Source: Cupriavidus neocaledonicus
GTDB taxonomy: Bacteria; Pseudomonadota; Gammaproteobacteria; Burkholderiales; Burkholderiaceae
Length of the DNA: 64,000 bases
Direction of reading: 5' to 3'
Assembly (NCBI RefSeq): GCF_000372525.1
Contig: NZ_AQUR01000107.1
Coordinates: 124,001 to 188,000, forward strand
How positions within the stretch are numbered: position 1 is the first letter of the stretch; each line of letters opens with the position of its first letter. Below are positions 46,583-55,365 of this stretch, piece by piece. The position numbers were made by a program, and so were the translations under genes. The notes below the pieces were generated by a model, which saw nothing but the letters and a program-made list of their open reading frames with translations, was not told the origin of the DNA and made no database searches.

Positions 46583-46739
46583 ACGGCGCGCGGCCCGGTG
46601 TGCGTTTGCTGCCATGCGACAACGCCTGCGCTGAAACCGGCTGCGGCATCGCGGCTGGCGGACATGCTGCAATGCAGTCCGTTTAGAAACAGCGGTCTAA
46701 TTAAAAGCTTGATGGGCAGGTGCCGCGCCAGAATAATCT

Positions 46740-46751
46740 GAACGACCGTTC
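46740..46751. promoter_or_regulatory. Candidate TetR-type operator of the beta-oxidation operon
   Basis: Perfect 5-2-5 inverted repeat GAACG-AC-CGTTC, overlapping the presumed -35 region of a promoter whose -10 may be TAGACT (46762-46767). It lies 128 bases before the tetR start in the 296-base gap 46583-46878, which otherwise holds no gene. Confidence 0.55.
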
Positions 46752-46840
46752 TTTTTTGGCTTAGACTGCGTGCATTCGCGGTATGCACCGGCAAATCCGC
46801 CGGCCGCCCGCAAGCAATGAATGCAACGTCAGGGTCATAC

Positions 46841-46862
46841 GCGGGGCCGCAGCAGGCCCCGC
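46841..46862 (+). other. Leader hairpin before the tetR gene
   Basis: GCGGGGCC-GCAGCA-GGCCCCGC, 8-bp all-GC stem ending six bases before the GGAG ribosome site of the gene at 46879. It could affect translation or mRNA stability. Confidence 0.5.
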
Positions 46863-46878
46863 AGAACGGAGAAAAAAC

Positions 46879-47520
46879 ATGCGACACCAGTCAGCCCGTC
46901 TCGAATCCGCCGCCTCGTCGCCCTCGCCCATGCGCAAGGGCGAGATGACGCGCGTGGCGATTCTGGATGCCGCACTGGAATTGTCGTCCCGCGACGGGCT
47001 TGAAGGTCTGACCATCGGCCTGCTCGCGGAACGCATGCAGATGAGCAAGAGCGGCGTCTTCGCGCATTTCGGTTCGCGCGAGGACCTGCAGGTCGAGGTG
47101 GTGCGGGAGTATCACCGCCGGTTCGAGCAGGAGGTGTTCTATCCCTCGCTGCAGGAGCCGCGCGGACTGCCCCGGCTGTGGTCGATGGTGCGGCGCTGGA
47201 TGGAGAAGCGCATCCAGGAAGTGACGACGGGATGCATCTACATCAGCGGCGCGGTGGAGTACGACGACCGCGCCGGCAGCCTGGTGCGTGACGAGCTGGT
47301 CAAGAGCGTCACCATCTGGCGGGCAGCGCTGACCCGCGCCATCAACCAGGCCAAGGAAGAGGGGCATCTGCGCGCGGACTGCGATCCGCGCCTGATGCTG
47401 TTCGAGATGTACAGCCTTGAACTAGGCTTGCATCATGACGCCCGTTTCCTGCGCCTGCCCGACAGCGCCGAGCTTGCCATGGTCGCGCTCAACAAACTGA
47501 TTCAGTCTTACCGTACCTGA
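46879..47520 (+). CDS. TetR-family regulator of beta-oxidation genes
   Basis: 213 residues. The helix-turn-helix spans about residues 22-70 (MTRVAILDAALELSSRDG ... MSKSGVFAHFGSREDLQ), preceded by a polar leader. The ligand domain is all-helical, with CIYISGAVEYDDRAGSLVRDEL. It heads a same-strand run of acyl-CoA dehydrogenase, FadB-like, FadA-like, DegV and enoyl-CoA hydratase genes, so acyl-CoA-responsive control is inferred. The ATG at 46879 follows CGGAGAAAAAAC; the longer frame from 46783 lacks a site. Confidence 0.9.
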   Translation: MRHQSARLESAASSPSPMRKGEMTRVAILDAALELSSRDGLEGLTIGLLAERMQMSKSGVFAHFGSREDLQVEVVREYHRRFEQEVFYPSLQEPRGLPRLWSMVRRWMEKRIQEVTTGCIYISGAVEYDDRAGSLVRDELVKSVTIWRAALTRAINQAKEEGHLRADCDPRLMLFEMYSLELGLHHDARFLRLPDSAELAMVALNKLIQSYRT

Positions 47521-47595
47521 GGCCGTCGGGTCGGACCGGTTCGCGCGAGCGAGGCGGGCGGCGTGGCGGCATCGCACAACTCCAAGGAGTCTCTG

Positions 47596-49383
47596 ATGGG
47601 CCAGTACACCGCACCGTTGCGCGACATGCAGTTCGTGCTCCATGAACTGCTCGGCGCCGAAGCCGAACTCAAGGCGATGCCGCCGCACGCGGACATCGAC
47701 GCGGACACCATCAACCAGGTCATCGAGGAAGCCGGCAAGTTCTGCTCGGACGTGGTGTTCCCGCTCAACCAGGTGGGCGACCGCGAAGGCTGTACCTACG
47801 TCGGCGACGGCGTGGTCAAGGCGCCCACCGGCTTCAAGGAAGCCTACCAGCAGTATGTCGAGGCCGGCTGGCCGGCACTGGCGTGCGATCCCGCCTTCGG
47901 CGGCCAGGGCCTGCCGATCGTGGTCAACAACGTGGTCTACGAGATGCTTAACTCGGCCAACCAGGCCTGGACCATGTACCCCGGCCTGTCGCACGGCGCC
48001 TATGAGGCCCTGCACGCACACGGCACCCCCGAGCTGCAGCAGACCTACCTGCCCAAGCTGGTGTCCGGCGTCTGGACCGGCACCATGTGCCTGACCGAGC
48101 CGCATTGCGGCACCGACCTGGGCATCCTGCGCAGCAAGGCCGAGCCCCAGGCCGACGGTTCCTACCGCATCACCGGCACCAAGATCTTCATCTCCGCCGG
48201 CGAGCACGACCTGGCCGAGAACATCATCCACCTGGTGCTGGCGCGCCTGCCGGACGCGCCGGGCGGAACCAAGGGCATCTCGCTGTTCGTGGTGCCGAAG
48301 TTCATCCCCGATGCCAGCGGCAACCCGGGCGAGCGCAACGGCATCCAGTGCGGCTCGATCGAGCACAAGATGGGCATCCATGGCAACGCCACCTGCGTGA
48401 TGAACCTCGACGGCGCGCGCGGATGGATGGTGGGCGAGCCCAACAAGGGCCTGAACGCCATGTTCGTGATGATGAACGCCGCGCGCCTGGGCGTGGGCGC
48501 GCAAGGCCTGGGCCTGACCGAGGTGGCGTACCAGAACTCGGTCGCCTATGCCAGGGACCGCCTGCAGATGCGATCGCTGACCGGCCCGAAGGCGCCCGAG
48601 AAGGCCGCCGATCCGATCATCGTCCACCCCGACGTGCGCCGCATGCTGCTGACCCAGCGTGCCTATGCCGAAGGCGGCCGCGCCTTCAGCTACTGGACCG
48701 CGCTGCAGATCGACCGCGAACTGTCGCACCCGGACGAAGCCGTGCGCAAGCAGGCCGGCGACCTGGTCGCGCTGCTGACGCCGGTGATCAAGGCGTTCCT
48801 GACCGACAACGCCTTCACCGCCACCAACGAGGGCATGCAGGTGTTCGGCGGCCACGGCTACATCTCCGAATGGGGCATGGAGCAATACGTGCGCGACGCC
48901 CGCATCAACATGATCTACGAAGGCACCAACACCATCCAGGCGCTGGACCTGCTGGGCCGCAAGATCCTGGGCGACATGGGCGCCAGGATGAAGGCCTTCG
49001 GCAAGATCGTGCAGGAATTCGTCGAGGCCGAAGGCACCAACGAAGCCATGCAGGAATTCATCAACCCGCTGGCCGACCTGGGCGACAAGGTGCAGAAGCT
49101 GACCATGGAAATCGGCATGAAGGCGATGGGCAACGCCGACGAAGTCGGCGCCGCCGCGGTGCCGTACCTGCGCGTGGTGGGCCACCTGGTGTTCGCCTAC
49201 TTCTGGGCCCGCATGGCCAAGGTCGCGCTGGAGAAGCAGGGCAGCGGCGACAAGTTCTACACCGCCAAGCTGGCCACGGCGCGCTTCTACTTTGCCAAGC
49301 TGCTGCCGGAAACGGCCGCGGAGATCCGCAAGGCGCGCGCGGGTTCGGCGTCGCTGATGGCGCTGGACGCGGATTTGTTCTGA
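47596..49383 (+). CDS. Acyl-CoA dehydrogenase (long C-terminal-domain subclass)
   Basis: 595 residues, the ~600-residue proteobacterial subclass with an extra C-terminal domain (about 465-595). FAD and substrate motifs include GTMCLTEPHCGTDLGILRSKA and KIFISAGEHDLAENIIHLVLAR; the catalytic glutamate is in MIYEGTNTIQALDLLGRK (about residue 440). It introduces the trans-2 double bond in acyl-CoA, passing electrons to ETF. The ATG at 47596 follows CCAAGGAGTC. It is 75 bases after tetR and first of the degradative genes. Chain-length preference cannot be read. Confidence 0.94.
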   Translation: MGQYTAPLRDMQFVLHELLGAEAELKAMPPHADIDADTINQVIEEAGKFCSDVVFPLNQVGDREGCTYVGDGVVKAPTGFKEAYQQYVEAGWPALACDPAFGGQGLPIVVNNVVYEMLNSANQAWTMYPGLSHGAYEALHAHGTPELQQTYLPKLVSGVWTGTMCLTEPHCGTDLGILRSKAEPQADGSYRITGTKIFISAGEHDLAENIIHLVLARLPDAPGGTKGISLFVVPKFIPDASGNPGERNGIQCGSIEHKMGIHGNATCVMNLDGARGWMVGEPNKGLNAMFVMMNAARLGVGAQGLGLTEVAYQNSVAYARDRLQMRSLTGPKAPEKAADPIIVHPDVRRMLLTQRAYAEGGRAFSYWTALQIDRELSHPDEAVRKQAGDLVALLTPVIKAFLTDNAFTATNEGMQVFGGHGYISEWGMEQYVRDARINMIYEGTNTIQALDLLGRKILGDMGARMKAFGKIVQEFVEAEGTNEAMQEFINPLADLGDKVQKLTMEIGMKAMGNADEVGAAAVPYLRVVGHLVFAYFWARMAKVALEKQGSGDKFYTAKLATARFYFAKLLPETAAEIRKARAGSASLMALDADLF

Positions 49384-49417
49384 TTGATCCGCATGGACGA
49401 CTCCCGCTGACGGTTTG

Positions 49418-49540
49418 CTCCCCTCTCCCATTGATGGGAGAGGGGCGGGGGTGAGGGCCGGCGCTTCAACGAAGTAGTTCGGCATAGCAAGCTCCCGCCC
49501 TCACCCCCGGCCCCTCTCCCGCAAGCGGGAGAGGGGAGTC
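49418..49540. repeat. Paired inverted repeat of the dispersed CTCTCCCGC family (copy 5)
   Basis: Left CCCCTCTCCCAT-TG-ATGGGAGAGGGG, arms changed in a compensating way. The spacer GTGAGGGCCGGCGCTTCAACG resembles copy 2; then GCCCTCACCCCCGG and CCCCTCTCCCGC-AA-GCGGGAGAGGGG. It fills most of the 219-base gap between the acyl-CoA dehydrogenase and fadB-like genes of one operon. Confidence 0.87.
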
Positions 49541-49602
49541 AACCGGCAGCAACGGGACAGCCACACACTCTCACCTCAACGCTCACTAATCCAGGAGCGA
49601 GC

Positions 49603-52026
49603 ATGTCCAATTTCATCGTCAAGAAAGTCGCCGTGCTGGGTGCCGGCGTCATGGGCGCGCAGATCGCCGCCCACCTGATCAACGCGCGCGTGCCCGTGGT
49701 GCTGTTCGACCTGCCGGCCAAGGAAGGCCCGAAGAACGGCATCGCGCTGCGCGCCATCGACAACCTGAAGAAGCTGTCGCCCGCGCCGCTGGGCACCAAG
49801 GACGAGGCCGGCCTGATCCGGGCGGCCAACTACGAAGACGATATCGCGCTGCTCAAGGAATGCGACCTGGTGATCGAGGCGATCGCCGAGCGCATGGACT
49901 GGAAGCACGACCTGTACAAGAAGGTCGCGCCGCACCTGGCCTCGCACGCGATCTTCGCCACCAACACTTCGGGCCTGTCGATCACTGCGCTGTCCGACGG
50001 GTTCGATGATGACCTGAAGTCGCGTTTCTGCGGCGTGCACTTCTTCAACCCGCCGCGCTACATGCACCTGGTCGAGCTGATCCCGACCGCGACCACGCGG
50101 CCGGAGATCCTCGACCAGCTGGAAGCCTTCCTGACCACCACGCTCGGCAAGGGCGTGGTGCGCGCCAAGGACACGCCCAACTTCATCGCCAACCGCGTCG
50201 GCATCTTCTCGATCCTGGCGGTGTTCGCCGAGGCCGAGAAATTCGGCATTCCGTTCGACGTGGTCGACGACCTGACCGGCTCCAAGCTGGGCCGCGCCAA
50301 GTCCGCCACCTTCCGCACCGCGGACGTGGTCGGCCTCGACACCATGGCGCACGTGATCAAGACCATGCAGGACAACCTGCACGACGACCCGTTCGCGCCG
50401 GTGTACCAGACCCCGGCCGTGCTCAAGGGCCTGGTCGATGCTGGCGCGCTGGGCCAGAAGACCGGCGCCGGCTTCTACAAGAAGGAAGGCAAGGCCATCA
50501 AGGTGCTGGACGCCAAGACCGGCCAGTATGTCGAGTCGGGCAAGAAGGCCGACGAGATCGTGGTGCGCATGCTGAAGAAGGAACCGGCCGAGCGCATCAG
50601 GCTGCTGCGCGAGTCGACCAACCCGCAGGCGCAGTTCCTGTGGGCGGTGTTCCGCGACGTGTTCCACTACATCGCCGTGTACCTGGAGCAGATCGCCGGC
50701 TCGGCCGCCGATATCGACCTGGCGATCCGCTGGGGCTTCGGCTGGAACTCCGGGCCGTTCGAGGACTGGCAGTCGGCCGGCTGGAAGCAGGTGGCCGAGT
50801 GGGTGAAGGAAGACGTGGAAGGCGGCAAGGCGCTGTCGGCCGCGCCGCTGCCGGCATGGGTCTTTGCAGGCCCCGTCGCCGAGCGCCAGGGCGTGCATGC
50901 CGCCGATGGCTCGTGGTCGCCGGCAACGCAGTCGTTCGTCGCGCGCAGCATGCTGCCGGTGTATGAGCGCCAGGTGTTCCGTGCCGCGCTGAAGGGCAGC
51001 GAAACGGTCGATCCGCGCAAGGCGGGCCGCACCGTCGAGGAAAACGACGCCGTGCGCATCTGGGTCAGCGAAGGCCAGGACGACGTGCTGGTGGTCTCGT
51101 TCAAGAGCAAGATGAACACCATCGGGCCGGACGTGATCGACGGCCTGACCCGTGCCATCGACCTGGCCGAAGCGCAGTACAAGGGCCTGGTGGTGTGGCA
51201 GCCGACCTCGCTGCAGCTCGGCGCGCCGGGCGGTCCGTTCTCCGCGGGCGCCAACCTGGAAGCGGCCATGCCCGCCTTCATGATGGGCGGCGCCAAGGGC
51301 ATCGAGCCGTTCGTGAAGAAGTTCCAGGACGGCATGATGCGCGTGAAGTACGCCGCGGTGCCGGTGGTGTCGGCGGCGTCGGGCATCGCGCTGGGCGGCG
51401 GCTGCGAGCTGATGCTGCATTCGGCGGCACGCGTGGCTGCGCTGGAAACGTACGTAGGCCTGGTCGAAGTCGGCGTGGGCCTGGTGCCGGCCGGCGGCGG
51501 CCTGAAGGAAGCCGCGCTGGCGGCGGCGCGCGCGGCGCAGGCAGCGGGCAGCACCAACTACCTGCAATTCGTGACCAGCCGCTTCCAGAGCGCCGCCATG
51601 GCCAAGGTCTCCGCCTCGGCCCTGGAAGCGCGCCAGATGGGCTACCTGCAGCCGTCCGACCAGATCGTCTTCAACGTGCATGAACTGCTGTACGTGGCGC
51701 AGAACACTGTGCGCGCGCTGGCCGATGCCGGCTACCGCGCGCCGCTGCCGACGCTGGTCCCGGTTGCCGGCCGTTCCGGCGTGGCCACCATCAAGGCATC
51801 GCTGGTCAACATGCGCGACGGCGGCTTTATCTCCGCGCACGATTTCCTGATCGCCACGCGCATTGCCGAAGTGGTGTGCGGGGGCGACGTCGACGCCGGC
51901 GCGCTGGTCAGCGAGGAATGGCTGCTGGCGCTGGAGCGCAAGGCCTTCGTCGACCTGCTGGGAACCGGCAAGACGCAGGAGCGCATCATGGGCATGCTGC
52001 AGACCGGCAAGCCGGTGCGCAACTAA
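49603..52026 (+). CDS. Bifunctional 3-hydroxyacyl-CoA dehydrogenase / enoyl-CoA hydratase (FadB-like)
   Basis: 807 residues. The order is dehydrogenase first: NAD loop VAVLGAGVMGAQIAAHL (about 9-25), TNTSGLSITALSD, CGVHFFNPPRYMHLVELI, then two C-terminal 3HCDH domains. The enoyl-CoA hydratase/isomerase domain comes last (from about 490), with ASGIALGGGCELMLHSAAR and GLVEVGVGLVPAGGGLKE. E. coli FadB has the opposite order, so this is the other proteobacterial class. It performs steps two and three of beta-oxidation. It starts after AGGAGCGAGC; fadA follows 24 bases after its stop. Confidence 0.95.
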   Translation: MSNFIVKKVAVLGAGVMGAQIAAHLINARVPVVLFDLPAKEGPKNGIALRAIDNLKKLSPAPLGTKDEAGLIRAANYEDDIALLKECDLVIEAIAERMDWKHDLYKKVAPHLASHAIFATNTSGLSITALSDGFDDDLKSRFCGVHFFNPPRYMHLVELIPTATTRPEILDQLEAFLTTTLGKGVVRAKDTPNFIANRVGIFSILAVFAEAEKFGIPFDVVDDLTGSKLGRAKSATFRTADVVGLDTMAHVIKTMQDNLHDDPFAPVYQTPAVLKGLVDAGALGQKTGAGFYKKEGKAIKVLDAKTGQYVESGKKADEIVVRMLKKEPAERIRLLRESTNPQAQFLWAVFRDVFHYIAVYLEQIAGSAADIDLAIRWGFGWNSGPFEDWQSAGWKQVAEWVKEDVEGGKALSAAPLPAWVFAGPVAERQGVHAADGSWSPATQSFVARSMLPVYERQVFRAALKGSETVDPRKAGRTVEENDAVRIWVSEGQDDVLVVSFKSKMNTIGPDVIDGLTRAIDLAEAQYKGLVVWQPTSLQLGAPGGPFSAGANLEAAMPAFMMGGAKGIEPFVKKFQDGMMRVKYAAVPVVSAASGIALGGGCELMLHSAARVAALETYVGLVEVGVGLVPAGGGLKEAALAAARAAQAAGSTNYLQFVTSRFQSAAMAKVSASALEARQMGYLQPSDQIVFNVHELLYVAQNTVRALADAGYRAPLPTLVPVAGRSGVATIKASLVNMRDGGFISAHDFLIATRIAEVVCGGDVDAGALVSEEWLLALERKAFVDLLGTGKTQERIMGMLQTGKPVRN

Positions 52027-52050
52027 CAAGGCAAGCGAGGAACCGACATC

Positions 52051-53247
52051 ATGAAACAACTGCAAGACGCATACATCGTTGCGGCCACCCGTTCGCCGAT
52101 CGGCAAGGCACCCAAGGGCGCGTTCAAGCACACGCGCCCCGACGACCTGCTGGCCACCATCCTGAGGGCCGCGGTGGCCCAGGTGCCTGAGCTGGACCCG
52201 AAGCTGATCGAAGACGCCATCGTCGGCTGCGCCATCCCGGAAGCCCAGCAGGGCCTGAACGTGGCCCGCATCGGCGCGCTGCTGTCGGGGCTGCCGAATA
52301 CCGTCGGCGGCATCACCGTCAACCGCTTCTGTGCCTCGGGCCTGAGCGCGGTGGCGATGGCCGCCGACCGCATCCGCGTGGGCGAGTCCGACGTGATGAT
52401 CGCCGCCGGCGTGGAGTCGATGAGCATGGTGCCGATGATGGGCAACTCGCCGTCGATGTCGCCGGAGATCTTCAGCCGCGACGAGAACGTCGGCATTGCC
52501 TACGGCATGGGCCTGACCGCCGAGAAGGTCGCGCAGCAGTGGCAGGTCAGCCGCGAGGACCAGGACGCGTTCTCGCTGGCGTCGCACCAGAAGGCCATCG
52601 CCGCGCAGCAGGCCGGCGAGTTCCGCGACGAGATCACCCCGGTCGAGACCGTCGAGCGCTTCCCCGACCTCGCCAGCGGCCAGGTCAGCGTGAAGACCCG
52701 CACCATCGCGCTGGACGAAGGCCCGCGCCCGGATACCTCGCTCGAGGGGCTGGGCAAGCTGCGCCCGGTGTTCGCCAGCAAGGGCAGCGTCACCGCCGGC
52801 AACAGCTCGCAGACCTCCGACGGCGCCGGCGCGCTGATCCTGGTTTCGGAAAAGATCCTGAAGCAGTTCAACCTGGTGCCGCTGGCGCGCTTCGTCTCGT
52901 TCGCGGTGCGCGGCGTGCCGCCCGAGATCATGGGCATCGGCCCCAAGGAAGCGATCCCGGCGGCGCTGAAGGCAGCCGGCCTGACCCAGGACCAGCTCGA
53001 CTGGATCGAGCTGAACGAAGCCTTCGCCGCGCAATCGCTGGCGGTGATGCGCGACCTGCAGCTGGATCCCGCCCGGGTCAACCGCATGGGCGGCGCGATC
53101 GCGCTGGGCCACCCGCTGGGCGCCACCGGTGCGATCCGCTCGGCCACGGTGGTGCACGCGCTGCGCCGCCACAACCTGAAGTACGGCATGGTCACCATGT
53201 GCGTCGGCACCGGCATGGGCGCCGCAGGCATCTTCGAGCGCGTATAA
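52051..53247 (+). CDS. fadA: Acetyl-CoA acyltransferase (3-ketoacyl-CoA thiolase)
   Basis: 398 residues. The nucleophilic cysteine is in TVNRFCASGLSAVAMAADR (about Cys94), the catalytic histidine in GGAIALGHPLGATGAIR, and the second cysteine in MVTMCVGTGMGAAGIFE. It cleaves 3-ketoacyl-CoA to acetyl-CoA. Its partner is the FadB-like protein directly upstream. PhaA-type acetoacetyl-CoA thiolases are close relatives, but the operon context points to degradation. A GAGGAACC site precedes the ATG. A hairpin follows the stop. Confidence 0.94.
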   Translation: MKQLQDAYIVAATRSPIGKAPKGAFKHTRPDDLLATILRAAVAQVPELDPKLIEDAIVGCAIPEAQQGLNVARIGALLSGLPNTVGGITVNRFCASGLSAVAMAADRIRVGESDVMIAAGVESMSMVPMMGNSPSMSPEIFSRDENVGIAYGMGLTAEKVAQQWQVSREDQDAFSLASHQKAIAAQQAGEFRDEITPVETVERFPDLASGQVSVKTRTIALDEGPRPDTSLEGLGKLRPVFASKGSVTAGNSSQTSDGAGALILVSEKILKQFNLVPLARFVSFAVRGVPPEIMGIGPKEAIPAALKAAGLTQDQLDWIELNEAFAAQSLAVMRDLQLDPARVNRMGGAIALGHPLGATGAIRSATVVHALRRHNLKYGMVTMCVGTGMGAAGIFERV

Positions 53248-53255
53248 ACGCGCCT

Positions 53256-53280
53256 GCGGGATGGCCCGGGGCCATCCCGC
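53256..53280 (+). terminator. Hairpin after fadA
   Basis: GCGGGATGGCC-CGG-GGCCATCCCGC, a perfect 11-bp stem eight bases after the fadA stop. There is no T run after it, so it may stabilise the mRNA 3' end or end transcription only partly before degV. Confidence 0.6.
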
Positions 53281-53358
53281 CCTTCTGCATCAGGTGAAGA
53301 AAGCCGTACCGGGCTGCCGCCCGCGACGCGGGTCACCAGGTAGGGGAGGAGACAAAAT

Positions 53359-54315
53359 ATGCAGGAGACAGCCATCCTGGCCGATGCCGCGTGCGACTTG
53401 CCACGCGACGTCATGGCCGCGCTGAAGATCCACACCATTCCGTTCCGCATCCGTGCCGGCGAGCAGTTCGTCGCCGACACGCGCGATGAAGACGCGCTGC
53501 CGCGGCTCTACCAGCAATACCTGGTCGGCCGCCAGGACCACTATGCCGAATCGGTGCCGATGGTCGAGCGCGAGCTGGAGGAACACCTGCTGCGCAACGT
53601 GGTCGCGCAGTGCGACCGCGCCATCCTGTTCACCATCGCCAGCACGCGCAGCAAGCTGTATGCGCATGCCAGCGGCGCGGTGATCGGCACCGTGGCGCGC
53701 AGCGTGCGGCTGCGCAGGGAAGCCGGACGCTCGGGGCTGTTCGACCTGACCGTGGTTGACACCGGTGCCATCGGCCCGGGGCAGGCGCTGGTCGTGCGCG
53801 AAGCCGCGCGCATGGCGCTGGCCGGCGCCAGTCCGCAGGCCGTGCGCGAGGCCGTGGAAACACGCCTGCGCGATGCCGCCCACATGTTCCTGGTGCCGGA
53901 CGAACTGCTTTACCTGTACACCCGCGCGCGCCAGAAGGGCGAGGGCAGCATCACCTGGGGCCGCTACATGATGGGCAGCGCGTTCAATCTCCGCCCTGTG
54001 GTGCATATGCACCAGGGCCAGACCGAAGCCATCGCCAGGGCGCGCGGCTCGGAAGAGGGCAGGCGCCGCGTAATGCAGCATGCCGAACAATGCGTGCGCG
54101 CCGGCGACCTGCTGGTGCCGGCGATCTCGGCGTGCTACGCGGGTCCGCTGGACGAGGTGCGCGCGATGCCGGCGTACCAGTCGCTGGCGCGTACCGCGCA
54201 TAGCCACGGCGTCGAGCTGATGCTGGCGCCGATGAGCCTGACGGTGGCACTGAATGTCGGTGCGCGCGCGTTCGGGCTCAGCTACCTTGCCGAGTCGCCG
54301 ACGCCTTTCGCATAA
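53359..54315 (+). CDS. DegV-family fatty-acid-binding protein
   Basis: 318 residues. The DegV fold begins AILADAACDLPRDVM (the family's D-S/A-x-x-D-L-P), with TIASTRSKLYAHASGA and FDLTVVDTGAIGPGQALVVREAA lining the lipid pocket. DegV/FakB proteins hold a fatty acid for a kinase (FakA) in Gram-positive bacteria; no fakA is visible here, and proteobacterial members are uncharacterised. A strong GGGGAGGAGA site precedes the ATG. Its place between fadA and an enoyl-CoA hydratase supports handling of fatty acids. Confidence 0.88.
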   Translation: MQETAILADAACDLPRDVMAALKIHTIPFRIRAGEQFVADTRDEDALPRLYQQYLVGRQDHYAESVPMVERELEEHLLRNVVAQCDRAILFTIASTRSKLYAHASGAVIGTVARSVRLRREAGRSGLFDLTVVDTGAIGPGQALVVREAARMALAGASPQAVREAVETRLRDAAHMFLVPDELLYLYTRARQKGEGSITWGRYMMGSAFNLRPVVHMHQGQTEAIARARGSEEGRRRVMQHAEQCVRAGDLLVPAISACYAGPLDEVRAMPAYQSLARTAHSHGVELMLAPMSLTVALNVGARAFGLSYLAESPTPFA

Positions 54316-54336
54316 CTCCCACAGACGAGGAACACC

Positions 54337-55113
54337 ATGAGCATCCGTACCAGCATCGAGCAGGGCATCCTGACGCTCGAATTCGATCGCATCGACAAAA
54401 AGAACGCCATCACCGCGGCGATGTACCAGGCGCTGGCCGACGCGCTGCGCGCGGCCGAGACCGATCCTGCCGTGCGCGCCATCCTGTTGCGCGGCAAGCC
54501 CGAAGTCTTCACTGCCGGCAATGACCTCGAAGATTTCATGCAGCGCCCGCCCACCGCGGGCGAGGGCGCCGAAGCGGCCCCGGTGTTCCAGTTCCTGTAC
54601 CAGATCAGCCATGCCAGCAAGCCGGTGGTCGCGGCGGTCAGCGGCGCAGCGGTGGGCGTGGGCACCACCATGCTGCTGCACTGCGACCTCGTCTATGCAT
54701 CCGACACCGCCAAGCTGTCGCTGCCGTTCGTGCAGCTCGGGCTGTGCCCGGAGGCCGCCTCCAGCCTGCTGCTGCCGCGCCTGGTCGGCTACCAGCGCGC
54801 GGCCGAGAAGCTGATGCTGGGCGAAGCGTTCAGCGCGCAGGAAGCGCTGGAAATGGGCCTGGTGTCGCGCGTGCAGCCGGTGGCGGAACTGCACGACTTC
54901 GCGCTGCAGCAGGCGCGCAAGCTGGCGGCGCTGCCGGCTTCGTCGCTGCGCGAGACCAAGCGTTTGATGAAATCGGGCGCGGTGGCCGAAGTTGAGAAGC
55001 AGATGGCCGACGAGGGCGCGGTGTTCCGGCGCATGCTGGTGGCGCCGGAGGCGAAGGAGGCGTTCAGCGCGTTCTTCGAGAAGCGGAAGCCGGATTTTAC
55101 GAAGTTTGAGTGA
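54337..55113 (+). CDS. Enoyl-CoA hydratase/isomerase family protein
   Basis: 258 residues of the crotonase fold. The oxyanion-hole regions are EVFTAGNDLEDFM and VSGAAVGVGTTMLLHCDL; LPFVQLGLCPEAASSLLLPRLVG holds one of the two usual acidic residues. GNDLEDF rather than GADLKEM is seen in the PaaG/ECI-like branch, so isomerase activity on unsaturated acyl-CoA is possible. It begins 21 bases after degV with GAGGAACACC as ribosome site, the last gene of the beta-oxidation run. Confidence 0.9.
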   Translation: MSIRTSIEQGILTLEFDRIDKKNAITAAMYQALADALRAAETDPAVRAILLRGKPEVFTAGNDLEDFMQRPPTAGEGAEAAPVFQFLYQISHASKPVVAAVSGAAVGVGTTMLLHCDLVYASDTAKLSLPFVQLGLCPEAASSLLLPRLVGYQRAAEKLMLGEAFSAQEALEMGLVSRVQPVAELHDFALQQARKLAALPASSLRETKRLMKSGAVAEVEKQMADEGAVFRRMLVAPEAKEAFSAFFEKRKPDFTKFE

Positions 55114-55185
55114 GACCCGCGACTGAGTGGAGGGGCGCGGTGTAGGGTGTTCCCAGGCCGCTCGATCTCGCCGAAGCAAGGTGTC

Positions 55186-55336
55186 CTCCCTCTCCCCTCA
55201 TGGGGAGAGGCCGGGATGAGGGGTGGGCTAGCAAGGAACCGCAAAAAGCGGGGCCAACGGTTTTTTCCAGCGCGATAGCTTCAGCCAGCGCCTGCCCTCA
55301 CCCCGACCCTCTCCCGCAAGCGGGAGAGGGAGCACA
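55186..55336. repeat. Paired inverted repeat of the dispersed CTCTCCCGC family (copy 6)
   Basis: Left CCTCTCCCC-TCAT-GGGGAGAGG, a diverged arm, followed by GGGATGAGGGGTGGG. A longer spacer follows, then GCCCTCACCCCGA and CCCTCTCCCGC-AA-GCGGGAGAGGG. It lies in the 252-base gap between convergent enoyl-CoA hydratase and thioesterase genes. Confidence 0.82.
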
Positions 55337-55365
55337 CCGACCGATGGGCAGAAGCCCTTTAGCCC

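Noticed and set aside
49576..53172. 1198-codon minus-strand open frame over fadB and fadA
   Set aside because: Shadow of two firmly identified genes; no domain motifs and no ribosome site.
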